Source: Cephaloticoccus sp.
Lineage (GTDB): Bacteria > Verrucomicrobiota > Verrucomicrobiia > Opitutales > Opitutaceae
Length of the DNA stretch: 64,000 nucleotides
Direction of reading: 5' to 3'
Assembly (NCBI GenBank): GCA_030833445.1
Contig: JAURHD010000009.1
Coordinates: forward strand, 1-64,000
This document shows, in pieces, positions 36,126-45,141 of the stretch (position 1 is its first letter; each line of letters opens with the position of its first letter). The translations under genes and the position numbers were made by a program. The notes below the pieces were generated by a model. That model saw only the letters and a list, made by a program, of their open reading frames with translations. It did no database searches and was not told where the DNA came from.

Positions 36126-37373
36126 ATGCCGGGGATGTCAGACTCGCTCCGCCCCCGTCCCGTCCCCGGCCTTGGTTCCAATGCCATTGGCAAGGAAGAA
36201 GAAGAACTCGTGCTCGATGTGCTGCGGCGCAAAGAGCCATTTCGTTACTACGGTCTGGATCCCAAGTCACCGCCGCCGATGGTCGCGACCTTGGAAAGGG
36301 AAATGCAGGCGTATATCGGCATTGAATATGCCTTGGCCGTATCGAGCGGGACCGCCGCCCTTGAAGTCGCTTATGCCGCCATTGGGCTGGGGCCCGGTGA
36401 TGAAGTCATCGTGCCAGCATGGAGCTGGGTTTCCTGTTTCACTGCCATCGTGCGGGTGGGGGCCAGGCCAGTGTTGTGTGAAATCGACGACACTTTGAAT
36501 TTTGATCCGAGCGAAATCGACCGATTGGTCACCCCGCGGACAAAGGCGGTTTCGGTCATTCATTACCAAGGGGTGGCTGTCGAAATGGACAAGATCGTGT
36601 TAGCGGCGCATCGCAAAGGACTTTTTGTGGTGGAGGACTGTGCCCAATCACTTGGCACGACCTATCGTGGCCGGCAGATCGGCAGTTGGGGCGACGTGGC
36701 GATCTACAGCTTCCAATACAACAAAACCGCCACTTGTGGCGAAGGCGGCTTGGTGGCGACCCGTGATCAGCGCATCTACGAACGGGCGGTCCGGCTCAGC
36801 GATCTCGGCAACTACCGGCCTTACCACGCCGGCATCGTAACCCCAAAGGAGCCGGCGTTTGTGGGTGGACAGTATCGCATGAGTGAACTGGCCGCGGCGG
36901 TTGCGTTGGCGCAGTTGCGGAAAATAAACATGATCCGCGAACATTGTCGCAAATTGCAGTCCCGGGTCTTGCAGAAGGTAACCGGACTCAAAGGGATCAA
37001 CTTGCGCCGCGTGCCGGATTCGACCGGTGACTTTGGTTTCGAAATTTACCTGATGTTTGAAAACCTCGAACAGGTTGCGCCCTTCCACGAAAAGTTAAAC
37101 GCCCTCAACGTGAACTGCGGGGCCCGCACCGGGACCTATCCCCAATACAACCGCGACTATGTGAAGACTGGGTTGGCGCACCATCCAGCTCTCTCTCCGT
37201 TCAAGGATTTCAAGGAGTGGCCGGCCCCAGGTTACCGGGCGCAGGATTTCCCACGCACCGAAGACCTGACCAAGCGTTACATCGCCTTGCCGATCGGCTG
37301 GCTCTACACGGAGGAGGACGCGGATTACATCGGGGATTCGGTGGTGAAGATTCACCGCGAAGTCTGCGGTTGA
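36126..37373 (+). CDS. DegT/DnrJ/EryC1 family aminotransferase
   Basis: A 415-residue PLP-dependent enzyme of the sugar aminotransferase family: SSGTAALEVAYAAIGLGPGD, VIVPAWSWVSCFTAI, VEDCAQSLGTTYRG and the PLP-lysine stretch IYSFQYNKTATCGEGG. The N-terminal GLGSNAIGKEEEELV is the usual start. Substrates are keto-sugars or related ketones, unidentified here. Start 36126 is preceded at 13 nt by GGAGG; 36135 is an alternative. Divergent from the propeller/PhyH operon. Confidence 0.88.
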   Translation: MPGMSDSLRPRPVPGLGSNAIGKEEEELVLDVLRRKEPFRYYGLDPKSPPPMVATLEREMQAYIGIEYALAVSSGTAALEVAYAAIGLGPGDEVIVPAWSWVSCFTAIVRVGARPVLCEIDDTLNFDPSEIDRLVTPRTKAVSVIHYQGVAVEMDKIVLAAHRKGLFVVEDCAQSLGTTYRGRQIGSWGDVAIYSFQYNKTATCGEGGLVATRDQRIYERAVRLSDLGNYRPYHAGIVTPKEPAFVGGQYRMSELAAAVALAQLRKINMIREHCRKLQSRVLQKVTGLKGINLRRVPDSTGDFGFEIYLMFENLEQVAPFHEKLNALNVNCGARTGTYPQYNRDYVKTGLAHHPALSPFKDFKEWPAPGYRAQDFPRTEDLTKRYIALPIGWLYTEEDADYIGDSVVKIHREVCG

Positions 37374-37414
37374 ACAGGCACGCTTCGCTGGTCCGGTAGT
37401 AAGCAGCCGCAAAA

Positions 37415-37440
37415 AAGCGCAACCCAGCCGGGTTGCGCTT
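37415..37440. terminator. Bidirectional terminator
   Basis: AAGCGCAACCC (37415-37425) pairs with GGGTTGCGCTT (37430-37440) over a 4-nt loop. On the minus strand it is followed by a T-run (TTTTTT), ending transcription of the helix-hairpin-helix gene; on the plus strand it follows the DegT gene. Confidence 0.85.
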
Positions 37441-37467
37441 GAAAGATTCAGGATTGGATTGTGGTGG

Positions 37468-37749
37468 TTATTCTTTCTCGGAGGAAACGTCTTCCGATCC
37501 GATGGTAGCGCCAGCATCCTTCAGTTTTTCGACGGTCTTTTTGCCAACGCCTTTGACGCGTTTGTCCAAGTCCTCGAAGCTGACAAATGGACCATTGGCA
37601 TCGCGTTCGGCTACGATGGCCTTGGCGGTCACTTTGCCAACACCCGGAAGCTTCACGAGGGTGGCTTCATCGGCAGTGTTCAAATCAACGGCGGCAAACG
37701 TGACGACGGCAAAGAGCAGGGCAACAAACAGGGCGAGTAATTTTTTCAT
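37468..37749 (-). CDS. Secreted helix-hairpin-helix DNA-binding protein (ComEA-like)
   Basis: The 93-residue protein has a signal peptide (MKKLLALFVALLFAVVTFAA) and one ComEA-type helix-hairpin-helix domain: VDLNTADEATLVKLPGVGKVTAKAIVAERDANGPF and RVKGVGKKTVEKLKDAG. In ComEA this domain binds DNA during uptake in the periplasm. The start 37749 opens the signal peptide. No competence gene is adjacent, so its role is inferred from the domain. Confidence 0.87.
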   Translation of the reverse strand: MKKLLALFVALLFAVVTFAAVDLNTADEATLVKLPGVGKVTAKAIVAERDANGPFVSFEDLDKRVKGVGKKTVEKLKDAGATIGSEDVSSEKE

Positions 37750-37830
37750 TCCGGCGTAACAGGTTGGATTGTGATGGAAGGAAGCCACAGCTTGGGATTC
37801 ATGGCCCAAAATTGCAATATTGGCTTTCGA

Positions 37831-38262
37831 TCAGTGGGCCTTGGAGAATTCTTCTGGTGTGATGCAGAGCTGCACTACTTTAAAGTATTCCAACACAACT
37901 TCCTGCTGCTCATCCCAAGCAACACGTATCCGGCGACATTCTGCGGCGAAGTATGCCAAATGCACCCGCTGCCAGTAAGCCAGTGACTTGTCACCCTCGC
38001 CTTCGATGGCGGCATAAGTCGCATCCACATCGCAATAGCGACGGATTTCCACCCTGGTGACTTCGATGATGGCGATATCGCGGCCCCGGCTGTCTTGAAC
38101 CATGCTGCGGTTTCCGATTTGGGGCAGAGGTTCGTGATCGTGCCGGTAGGAGGCGTGCAGACCGGTGGTGGCGCGTTTATCTCCTTGGAGCACCTCCAGT
38201 GCCGTGGAATCCATGTCCACGGCGCTGAGCCCAAACTGCGTGATGGGTAAATCGTGTTTCAC
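37831..38262 (-). CDS. ASCH domain protein
   Basis: The 143-residue protein (start GTG at 38262, overlapping the VF530 stop as GTGA) has the ASCH fold: [22 protein letters not shown], then [48 protein letters not shown], with [10 protein letters not shown] typical of the family. ASCH domains are related to PUA and bind RNA or modified nucleosides. The overlap implies translational coupling to the VF530 gene. Confidence 0.82.
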   Translation of the reverse strand: MKHDLPITQFGLSAVDMDSTALEVLQGDKRATTGLHASYRHDHEPLPQIGNRSMVQDSRGRDIAIIEVTRVEIRRYCDVDATYAAIEGEGDKSLAYWQRVHLAYFAAECRRIRVAWDEQQEVVLEYFKVVQLCITPEEFSKAH

Positions 38263-38477
38263 GACCGCTCCAGATGCCGCACGTAAAGTTGCTCCACCTT
38301 GGCCCGGGCCCACGGCGTTCGCCGAAGAAATTGCAGGCTGGATTTGATACTAGGGTCGAATTTGAAACAGCGCACGTTCACATCAAGCGCCAAGGCTTCC
38401 CACCCGTAGTTATCCACCAATTCGGTCAGGAGTTTTTCAAGGGTTACCCCATGCAATGGATCTTGGGACTGACTCAT
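38259..38477 (-). CDS. VF530 family small DNA-binding-like protein
   Basis: The 72-residue protein reads [34 protein letters not shown] then [27 protein letters not shown], the VF530/DUF2132 pattern of two short helices with the conserved [18 protein letters not shown] block. The family has a structure with a DNA-binding-like fold, without known cellular role. The start at 38477 is taken because it opens the conserved part; the longer upstream reading frame is antisense to other sequence. It overlaps the ASCH gene by 4 nt. Confidence 0.88.
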   Translation of the reverse strand: MSQSQDPLHGVTLEKLLTELVDNYGWEALALDVNVRCFKFDPSIKSSLQFLRRTPWARAKVEQLYVRHLERS

Positions 38478-38524
38478 ACCGCGATAGTGACACCGGGGCG
38501 CTGTCGGTCGAGCCTGCGCGTCAA

Positions 38525-39316
38525 TCAACCGTAAGCCCCGATGGCGTGGAGGCCGAGCAGGCGTTTGCGCCGTGGGTTGGCTCGGTCGAGTATCTCCTGC
38601 GGCATCCGGTAATTGATGAACGGATAAAACCGCTGCGCGATGTAGCGCTTGGCGTAAGGGGCTTGGATGACCCAGCGGATGCGTCCGTTGGAAGTGTTGC
38701 GTCCACCTTGGTGCCAAGTTTGGTCATTCCAGAGCACGGCGGTGCCGGCCTTGCCACAGGCTTTGACCATGTGCTGGCCGTCATAAACTGGATTGCCGTT
38801 GGCGTCGTTGTCTTCGGGCGTGGGGTGACGTCCGGCCCGGTGACTGCCTGGGATGAATTCCGTGGGACCGAGTTCCTCGTCCACGTCGCACAGGTAGTAA
38901 TTGAGATTGATGTTGAGTGTGGGGACGGTGACACGTGGATCCCACGGCACATCGGCTGGTCGCGGGAAGCGCACTTCGTCGTCCACATGCCAGAATGTGA
39001 TGGTTTTTCCGGGCGAGGTGCGCAGCGCGCTGTTGGCGATGAGGTGGCAATTCTCACCGAGGATTGTCTCAATGAGCGGGATGATGTTGGGATGATCGAC
39101 GAGAGCCTCGAACTCGGGACCATGCTCAAACATCTTGGGTCGCCAGATTTCCTGCATGCCGTAGAGATCGGCTTCGGGACAGTGTTTGGCAAAGGCCCGT
39201 TCGACGCCCGCTTTCAAGGTTGCGACGTCCGTGGACGACAGCGCATCCGGGAGGACGAGGAAGCCGTCGCGTTGATACTGGGCTAACAACTCCGGGGTGG
39301 GGGTGATTACACTCAT
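38525..39316 (-). CDS. Phytanoyl-CoA dioxygenase (PhyH) family protein
   Basis: A 263-residue PhyH protein: His110-x-Asp112 in [13 protein letters not shown], His202 in [11 protein letters not shown], with [16 protein letters not shown] (151-165) as the conserved strand. The start at 39316 begins the domain; the longer in-frame start at 39361 adds 15 residues. It differs from the other two PhyH proteins in the window, so it is a different subfamily. Substrate unknown. Confidence 0.88.
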   Translation of the reverse strand: MSVITPTPELLAQYQRDGFLVLPDALSSTDVATLKAGVERAFAKHCPEADLYGMQEIWRPKMFEHGPEFEALVDHPNIIPLIETILGENCHLIANSALRTSPGKTITFWHVDDEVRFPRPADVPWDPRVTVPTLNINLNYYLCDVDEELGPTEFIPGSHRAGRHPTPEDNDANGNPVYDGQHMVKACGKAGTAVLWNDQTWHQGGRNTSNGRIRWVIQAPYAKRYIAQRFYPFINYRMPQEILDRANPRRKRLLGLHAIGAYG

Positions 39317-39385
39317 GGGATGACGGGATCCACGTGAAGCCAAGTGTGCCCCGCAAGTCACGGGGAAAATCAGCGAATTGACCGA

Positions 39386-39982
39386 TTATTCAGCGTCCGC
39401 ACATGCCCACTTGCGGATAAATTCATCCAACGCATCGACGTAGGCGTTGTCGGTGCTCTCGTCTTCGGTTGCCACCCGTTTGGCATCCTCCTCCGACAAG
39501 GTCTGGCCCCGGGGGTTATAGGCATAACTCTGGGTGACCACGCCGTCAGTGTAAACGCGTTCACTGCGCATTTTCCCATCGGGATAATAGGTCAACACGC
39601 TGCCGGCCCACATGCCGTCGTCGAAGGAACCGCGGAATTTGATTTTGCCCCGGATACGGGGACCGGCCGAGGTGTCATACCACATGGTGACTGCACCAGT
39701 GAAAGTGCCTAATTGGTAGTTGAACTCGACGATCTTGGTCCCGGATTCATCCCAGAAAGTCCAAGTCCCGTCCGGCTCACCGTTGGCAAAACCACCCGCG
39801 GCCTGTTTGACGGTTGGGGTCGACCAGATTTCCACCTTGCCATCGTAAACACCGTTTACCTTGGTGCCGCGGACCTCGGGGTCCGGCTTGCTGGTGGTTT
39901 CGTCCGCCTGCAACCACGACACTGCGCTGAGGCAAATGAAAGTGGTGACACTGCACAGAAACCGCTTGGGGAAAAATCTCAT
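39386..39982 (-). CDS. Secreted MORN-repeat-like protein
   Basis: A 198-residue protein with a signal peptide (MRFFPKRFLCSVTTFICLSAVSW) and repeated MORN-type units such as YDGKVEIWSTPTVKQAAGGFANGEPDGTWTFWDESG and GVVTMWYDTSAG, YYPDGKMRSERVYTDG, as in YwqK-like proteins. Such repeats form beta hairpins at membranes or in toxin-antitoxin-associated proteins; no toxin partner is visible here. Function unknown. Confidence 0.7.
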   Translation of the reverse strand: MRFFPKRFLCSVTTFICLSAVSWLQADETTSKPDPEVRGTKVNGVYDGKVEIWSTPTVKQAAGGFANGEPDGTWTFWDESGTKIVEFNYQLGTFTGAVTMWYDTSAGPRIRGKIKFRGSFDDGMWAGSVLTYYPDGKMRSERVYTDGVVTQSYAYNPRGQTLSEEDAKRVATEDESTDNAYVDALDEFIRKWACADAE

Positions 39983-40028
39983 GCGCCGGAAAGTGACTGC
40001 ACCTACTTACCCGGGCAAGGCACGATCC

Positions 40029-40472
40029 CTAGGGTATATTCCTTGCCGAGTAGGATTCACGCACGGAATCCCGCATGAGCACAATGATTGTGAAGACACC
40101 GAGTGCAGTGCCAAAGGGTATTTGGATGCAATTTATCCCTGCAATGATAATGGAGAAGAGCCGGTTTACCCGTCTCCGGATGAATAAACCGGACAACAAA
40201 TTGGCTGTGCCCATCGACAGAAGGAGGCCGCCGCCGATCCAGTAAAACCATCGCAACAGGGCAAAAATTTGCTCCGGCGGCGGACCGTCCTTTTGCTTTT
40301 GCACCATCTCTGGATTGGTAAGCACGTAATGCATCACTCCGTAGTGGAGGGCCAGAAAACCGAGGCCCACGAGGGCCAATCCCGCCAGGATATAATGAAA
40401 TATCTGCAATAGCCGCATGTGTTCGGCGTCAACTATCGACTGATCGCGAAGCACGGGCGGAGTTAGGCTCAT
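40029..40472 (-). CDS. Integral membrane protein of unknown function
   Basis: The 147-residue protein has about four hydrophobic segments (roughly 23-48, 74-90, 98-117 and 115-132), a central hydrophilic loop (QKQKDGPPPEQIF) and no catalytic motif. It begins 12 nt after the DegT gene stop, so it is probably the last cistron of the amidohydrolase-DegT transcript. No family recognised. Confidence 0.65.
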   Translation of the reverse strand: MSLTPPVLRDQSIVDAEHMRLLQIFHYILAGLALVGLGFLALHYGVMHYVLTNPEMVQKQKDGPPPEQIFALLRWFYWIGGGLLLSMGTANLLSGLFIRRRVNRLFSIIIAGINCIQIPFGTALGVFTIIVLMRDSVRESYSARNIP

Positions 40473-40484
40473 GAAGTGATTTGG

Positions 40485-41711
40485 TTATTTCCGATGGTTG
40501 TTCGCGACGTGCCGCACGGCCTGCGCGACTTTGTCGATGTAGCTATCGGTCATGGCTTCATTAAGCGGCAACACGACGCAGTCCTGCAGAATGGCTTCAG
40601 CGACCGGGCAGTCGACTTTGGTGTAGTCCATGGTGGTCGCGCCCATGAGGCGGGCCGGCCATGTGCCGCCAAAGAAATTGTGATTCTGGAATACTTTATA
40701 GCGGTAAACCGGGCAGGGTAGATACGCCCCATTGGCATTGGCCCCTTGCGCTCGCAGTGCTTCGACAAATTCGTCGCGCGTGCATTTGAGCGCATCGAGT
40801 TCAAGGCGGAACAGGAAAAACCAATAACTATGCGTGTCACCTGAACGCGTGACCGGCGGCAGGACGCCGGGGAGGTCTGCCAGCAGTCCGGCCAGCCGGG
40901 TGCCGTTGTGCACGCGACGGGAGACAATGCTATCCAACTTGGTCAGTTGGGCGGCCCCGATGGCAGCGAGCGGTTCGCTCATGCGGTAATTCGGGGCCAG
41001 TTCGGCGGGGTCACGGGTGCCGGCCACACGGTCATAGCATTTGTCGCCCCATTTGGAGAGGCCCGCGCCAAAGTCATCGCGATTGGTGCCTACCATGCCA
41101 CCGTCGCCGCAGGATACGTGCTTGAAATCGTTGAACGAATAACAGCCGAAGTCCCCCATCAGTCCCACTAGAGTGCCTTGATGACGGGACCCCCAGGATT
41201 GCGCACAGTCTTCAATCACCACCAAGTTGTGTGCTTTGGCGATCGCCATGATAGCCGTCATATCACATGCGTTGCCGGCGAGGTGGATGGCCATAATCGC
41301 GCGAGTCTTGGGGGTAATCGCCGCCCGGATATTGTCGGGGGTCAGGTTATAGGTGCGGGGATCGAGATCGGCGAAAACCGGGACACCTTGCTGATATAGA
41401 ATGCCAATCACGGAGCCCATGTCCGTGATCGGTGACACGATCACTTCTTCACCGGGCTTCAGCCGCAACGCAGCGATCGCGATGTGCAACGCGGCCGTTC
41501 CAGACGAACAAGGGAAAACTTGTTTGAGGGGATAGTGGCGGCGAAATTCGCCGAGCAGATCCTCGGTCTGGGGTCCTTTCCAATAGAATAGGGATCGCTG
41601 TTTTACCATCGCTTCCAACCGCGTGAGTTCGGCCTCACCCCACCGCGCCTGCTGGGGTTGGGGTTCGTCGACAATGGGTTTTAAGACGGGAGGTTGGGCG
41701 GTGATGCTCAT
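40485..41711 (-). CDS. DegT/DnrJ/EryC1 family aminotransferase
   Basis: A 408-residue PLP-dependent aminotransferase with SSGTAALHIAIAALRLKPGE, PITDMGSVIGILYQQG, VIEDCAQSWGSRHQG and CYSFNDFKHVSCGDGG, whose lysine binds PLP. It forms an operon with two upstream amidohydrolase genes (gaps of 8-12 nt). Compared with the gene at 36126 it is a distant paralogue. Its partner enzymes suggest amino sugar or related catabolism, not nucleotide-sugar synthesis, but this is inference. Confidence 0.86.
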   Translation of the reverse strand: MSITAQPPVLKPIVDEPQPQQARWGEAELTRLEAMVKQRSLFYWKGPQTEDLLGEFRRHYPLKQVFPCSSGTAALHIAIAALRLKPGEEVIVSPITDMGSVIGILYQQGVPVFADLDPRTYNLTPDNIRAAITPKTRAIMAIHLAGNACDMTAIMAIAKAHNLVVIEDCAQSWGSRHQGTLVGLMGDFGCYSFNDFKHVSCGDGGMVGTNRDDFGAGLSKWGDKCYDRVAGTRDPAELAPNYRMSEPLAAIGAAQLTKLDSIVSRRVHNGTRLAGLLADLPGVLPPVTRSGDTHSYWFFLFRLELDALKCTRDEFVEALRAQGANANGAYLPCPVYRYKVFQNHNFFGGTWPARLMGATTMDYTKVDCPVAEAILQDCVVLPLNEAMTDSYIDKVAQAVRHVANNHRK

Positions 41712-41720
41712 GGTGACGGA

Positions 41721-42473
41721 TCAGAGTTTGAAGAAACGAATGGCGTTGGCGGAACCGATGAGGGCCTTGGTTTTCACGGGAAGATGGGCACAGCGCAGTT
41801 TATCCACTTCACCACGAGTGGAGAGCATGGGAGTGCAGGTGCCGAGCATGAGCCGGCGGGCCGGGATGACCTTCAGCAAATCCTCCAGGGTATTGTGCCA
41901 CTCGCAGAAGGAGATCTCGGCGGAAAAATTGGCGCAGGCTTTGGCGAGTTCCTTGAGTTCGGGGCGATAGATGCCGGCGAGCAAGGGATTGAGCTTGGGC
42001 TGCCGTTGGAGCAGGGCCTGCACATCCGCCACCGGGGTGCCTTTCACATTGAGGCCGAAGTAGCGGTGGCGTTCGTCTTCATACCGAAAATTGATTACGA
42101 GACGCAGCTTGGTTTTGGCCAAGGTGGCGACGAACTCATCAACGGCGGGTGCAGCCAGGTTGTAGTTGTGAAAATTGGGCAGCAGCTTCACGGCCTTTGC
42201 TTTGGCCGCAACACAGGCCTCGAGTTGTTCCCGCCAATTGGCGAGCCGCAGATTGACGACCGGCACCGGCACGAGCGCTGGAGTCCGTTTGACCGCCGCG
42301 AATAAAGTGCGATTGCTGGGCATCGGGTCCGGCTGAAACACGGCCCCCAGATGTGACACCAATGCGCGACTGATGCCACTCGCCCGTAAATGTTTGAGGA
42401 GTTCGGCGGCGGTGCGATCTGGCGTGAAAGTGAAAGGCCACACGCCAAGTTGGGTGTTGGTATCGATGAGCAT
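41721..42473 (-). CDS. Amidohydrolase-related TIM-barrel protein
   Basis: A 250-residue protein starting MLIDTNTQLGVWPF with TIM-barrel strands such as ALVPVPVVNLRLANWREQ, AVKLLPNFHNYNL and LMLGTCTPMLS, resembling amidohydrolase-2 family proteins. The usual HxH metal motif at strand 1 is DTN here, so it may be catalytically altered. It is 9 nt behind the second amidohydrolase and 9 nt ahead of the DegT gene in the same operon. Confidence 0.75.
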   Translation of the reverse strand: MLIDTNTQLGVWPFTFTPDRTAAELLKHLRASGISRALVSHLGAVFQPDPMPSNRTLFAAVKRTPALVPVPVVNLRLANWREQLEACVAAKAKAVKLLPNFHNYNLAAPAVDEFVATLAKTKLRLVINFRYEDERHRYFGLNVKGTPVADVQALLQRQPKLNPLLAGIYRPELKELAKACANFSAEISFCEWHNTLEDLLKVIPARRLMLGTCTPMLSTRGEVDKLRCAHLPVKTKALIGSANAIRFFKL

Positions 42474-42481
42474 GAGAATGG

Positions 42482-43255
42482 TCAGTAGAGTTGCAGCAGA
42501 CGGGCGGTATTGGAAAATAGAATCTTGTGCTTCGCAGTGGCGGACAGCCGACCGCCGAGCACCGAGCCCAGTTTGACGCTGCATTCGCGGATCGGTAGAT
42601 CCGTGCCGAAGAGCACATTGTCAGCACCAAGGTGTTCCACGGCGTATTCGACCAAACCGTCCTCGGGATAAGCCCCGGAAGTGTCGACGAAGATATTCGG
42701 CAGGCCCTTCGCGGCGAGCACCCCCCGATATCCTATACCCACGAGGTGGGCCATGATGATGTTTACATCGGGATTGCGGCGCGCGAGTCCGGCCGTGTCA
42801 TCCGGATCGCTGTGATCCTTCATGTCGGGTCCCATGTTCACAGTGCTCCAGCTGTGCTGCAGGACCGGAATATTGAACGTGCGGGCGGCTTTCATGACAT
42901 GACGCATGCAGGGATCGGAGGCATTGTTAGCGATCTCCAGCTTGATGCCTTTGAAGCCGAACTTGGTCACGCAACGTTCGGCTTCTTTCATGACTGCCCG
43001 CTCGCCGAGCAAGGGATTGAGGTAGCAAAAGCCGATAAAGTAGTCCGGATGCAGTTGTTGGAGGCGGCCGTTCTCGTTGTTCAGTTTGACCAACTGTTTT
43101 TCATCGGGCCGCGCGCCGTAGCGCAGGACATCCCCGAGAGCGATCATCCGCTCGATGCCCAAGGTGCGACCGTGGGTCACGAGTTGATTAACGGCCGTTT
43201 CCTTGCGGCCGTCGCCGAAAAAAATGGGGTGAGTATGAACGTCAATAATGCGCAT
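42482..43255 (-). CDS. Amidohydrolase-2 family protein
   Basis: The 257-residue protein has the family's metal-binding start RIIDVHTHPIFFGD (HTH motif, residues 7-9), a GIKLEIANNASDP strand, HSWSTVN, MAHLVGIGYRG and the strand-8 region NVLFGTDLPIRE with Asp near residue 219. Such enzymes are zinc-dependent hydrolases or decarboxylases. It starts the operon with a second amidohydrolase and a DegT aminotransferase; divergent from the TetR gene. Confidence 0.86.
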   Translation of the reverse strand: MRIIDVHTHPIFFGDGRKETAVNQLVTHGRTLGIERMIALGDVLRYGARPDEKQLVKLNNENGRLQQLHPDYFIGFCYLNPLLGERAVMKEAERCVTKFGFKGIKLEIANNASDPCMRHVMKAARTFNIPVLQHSWSTVNMGPDMKDHSDPDDTAGLARRNPDVNIIMAHLVGIGYRGVLAAKGLPNIFVDTSGAYPEDGLVEYAVEHLGADNVLFGTDLPIRECSVKLGSVLGGRLSATAKHKILFSNTARLLQLY

Positions 43256-43330
43256 GATGGGCGAATGAAGAAATTAGCGGCGGGAGTTCATCGTGACAAG
43301 CGCGGGTTGTTCACCTAAGTGTGGGGCACG

Positions 43331-43966
43331 ATGCCTCGAATCGCCAAAACGAAACTCCCGGAACCCCTGCCGGTCCGCACGCGATTGTTGCAGGCAGCGA
43401 CGCGGCTGTTCGCCCAAACGGGCTACCGGGGGACGACGGTCGACGAGATTGTGGCGGAGGCGAAGGTCAACAAGCGGATGGTCTACCATTATTTCGGAGA
43501 TAAAGAGCGGCTGTATCATGCCGTGCTCACGGAAGCTTACCGAGGATTGGAAACAGTCGAAGTGGAGGCGCTTTCTCATACCCAGAATATAGACGAACTG
43601 ACCGGGGCGATGGTGCGTTCGTATTTTGATTTTTTGTCCGCGCACCCTGAATTTGTGCGCTTGTTGTTGTTTGAGAACCTCAACGATGGCCGCGGGTTGG
43701 CCAAGGCGGACTCCAAGCTGAGCAAGGACCCCGCGCTGACTGCGCTTAACCGCCTGTTGAGGGTGGGGATTGCCGCGAAGCGCATCCGGCCCGACATGGA
43801 TGCGCGCCACCTCCTGATCAGTATCATCGGTCTTTGTCTGATCTACAGTTCCAACCGCTATACCCTGTCGCAGGCTTTGCGGATGGATTTGGGCAGCCCC
43901 CGGGTGCGGGCGAAGGGGATCGAACATGTCACCCGTCTCTTGCTCGACGGAATCAAGATTCGCTAA
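43331..43966 (+). CDS. TetR family transcriptional regulator
   Basis: A 211-residue regulator with N-terminal helix-turn-helix TRLFAQTGYRGTTVDEIVAEAKVNKRMVYHYF (about 21-52), typical of TetR, and a C-terminal helical ligand domain. It is divergent from the amidohydrolase operon and lies upstream of a seven-gene catabolic operon in the same direction. An inverted repeat at 44025-44044 in the promoter of that operon is a candidate operator. Ligand unknown. Confidence 0.88.
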   Translation: MPRIAKTKLPEPLPVRTRLLQAATRLFAQTGYRGTTVDEIVAEAKVNKRMVYHYFGDKERLYHAVLTEAYRGLETVEVEALSHTQNIDELTGAMVRSYFDFLSAHPEFVRLLLFENLNDGRGLAKADSKLSKDPALTALNRLLRVGIAAKRIRPDMDARHLLISIIGLCLIYSSNRYTLSQALRMDLGSPRVRAKGIEHVTRLLLDGIKIR

Positions 43967-44024
43967 AGCCCGGAATGGTCGCATGACATACAAACTGGCG
44001 TGAAATGGGGGTGGGTCGAGCTCC

Positions 44025-44044
44025 AAGTAACTAAAAAGTTACTT
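44025..44044. promoter_or_regulatory. Inverted repeat upstream of the catabolic operon
   Basis: AAGTAACT (44025-44032) and AGTTACTT (44037-44044) form perfect 8-bp arms around AAAA, 70 nt before the epimerase start and 59 nt after the TetR gene. Its place and symmetry suggest a TetR-type operator or the binding site of another regulator of the 44114-51380 operon. Confidence 0.5.
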
Positions 44045-44113
44045 CGGGTTTGACCGCGCGTATGCGTGTGTTTGGCTGCGGGCGGTCAGTAGTGCATCAT
44101 CACTCCTAATATC

Positions 44114-45139
44114 ATGACTCAAGCCAAGACCGACTACGATATCGAACAACTGCTTTCCCAGCCGACCGCCGGAGCGGTGGCCACAGTCAAGGGCCTGAAA
44201 GGAGACTTCATGGTGCTGGGCGTCGGTGGTAAGATGGGCACTTCCCTGGCGGTCATGTTGCGCCGCGCCTTGGATGAGGCGGGTAGTGCGGCCAAGGTTT
44301 ACGGTGTTTCACGCTTCAGCCGGCCCGAAGCCAAGGCCGATCTGGAGAAATTCGGGATCATTCCGGTGGCCTGTGATCTGGCTGATCCCGAGCAGGTGGC
44401 CGCTTTGCCCGAAGTGGCGAATGTGCAATATCTGGCGGGCCAGAAATTTGGCACGGCCGGCGCACCGGATGAGACGTGGATTCAGAACACGATCGTGCCC
44501 TCGCTGGTGGCGCGTAAATTCCGCAAGTCCAAGATCGTGGTTTTTTCCACCGGATGCGTTTACCCCTTTGTGCCGATCAGCGGACCGGGCGCGGACGAAT
44601 CTACTCCCGTCGCATTTCTCGGTGAGTATGCCAGCACCTGCGTGGGCCGCGAACGGGTCTTCACCCATTACTCGCGGAAATACGGCACGCCGCAGTTGAT
44701 CTATCGGCTCAACTATTCGGTCGAGTTGCGCTACGGCGTGTTGGTGGACATCGCTATGAAAGTGCTGAAGGGTGAGGCGGTTGATGTGACGATGGGATCC
44801 TTTAATTTGATCTGGCAGGGTGATGCCTGCGCCCGGGCGATCCAGTGCTTAGACCACGTGGCCAGTCCGCCGAAACTCCTCAATGTGACTGGATCGGAAA
44901 AGATATCGATCCGGTCAGTGGCCGAGAAATTCGGCGAATTGCTGGGTAAACCCGCGATTATCACTGGCACCGAGGCGGAATCCGCCTGGATCGCCGACGC
45001 ACGTGAATCGATCCGACTTTTCGGTCCGGTGGAGACCTCCTTGGAATCAATCATGAAAATGGTGGCTGACCACCAGTTGGCAGGTGGCAAGCTGCTTGGC
45101 AAACCCACCCACTTCGAAACCCGCGACGGAAAATTCTAA
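44114..45139 (+). CDS. NAD-dependent epimerase/dehydratase family protein
   Basis: A 341-residue extended SDR-like protein: FMVLGVGGKMGTSLAVMLRRAL provides the nucleotide motif, VACDLADPEQVAAL is a typical strand, and IVVFSTGCVYPFVPISGP then ACARAIQCLDH lie in the substrate part. The canonical YxxxK is not obvious, so it may be an atypical member. It opens the catabolic operon, 2 nt before the DapA-like gene. Confidence 0.82.
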   Translation: MTQAKTDYDIEQLLSQPTAGAVATVKGLKGDFMVLGVGGKMGTSLAVMLRRALDEAGSAAKVYGVSRFSRPEAKADLEKFGIIPVACDLADPEQVAALPEVANVQYLAGQKFGTAGAPDETWIQNTIVPSLVARKFRKSKIVVFSTGCVYPFVPISGPGADESTPVAFLGEYASTCVGRERVFTHYSRKYGTPQLIYRLNYSVELRYGVLVDIAMKVLKGEAVDVTMGSFNLIWQGDACARAIQCLDHVASPPKLLNVTGSEKISIRSVAEKFGELLGKPAIITGTEAESAWIADARESIRLFGPVETSLESIMKMVADHQLAGGKLLGKPTHFETRDGKF

Positions 45140-45141
45140 CC

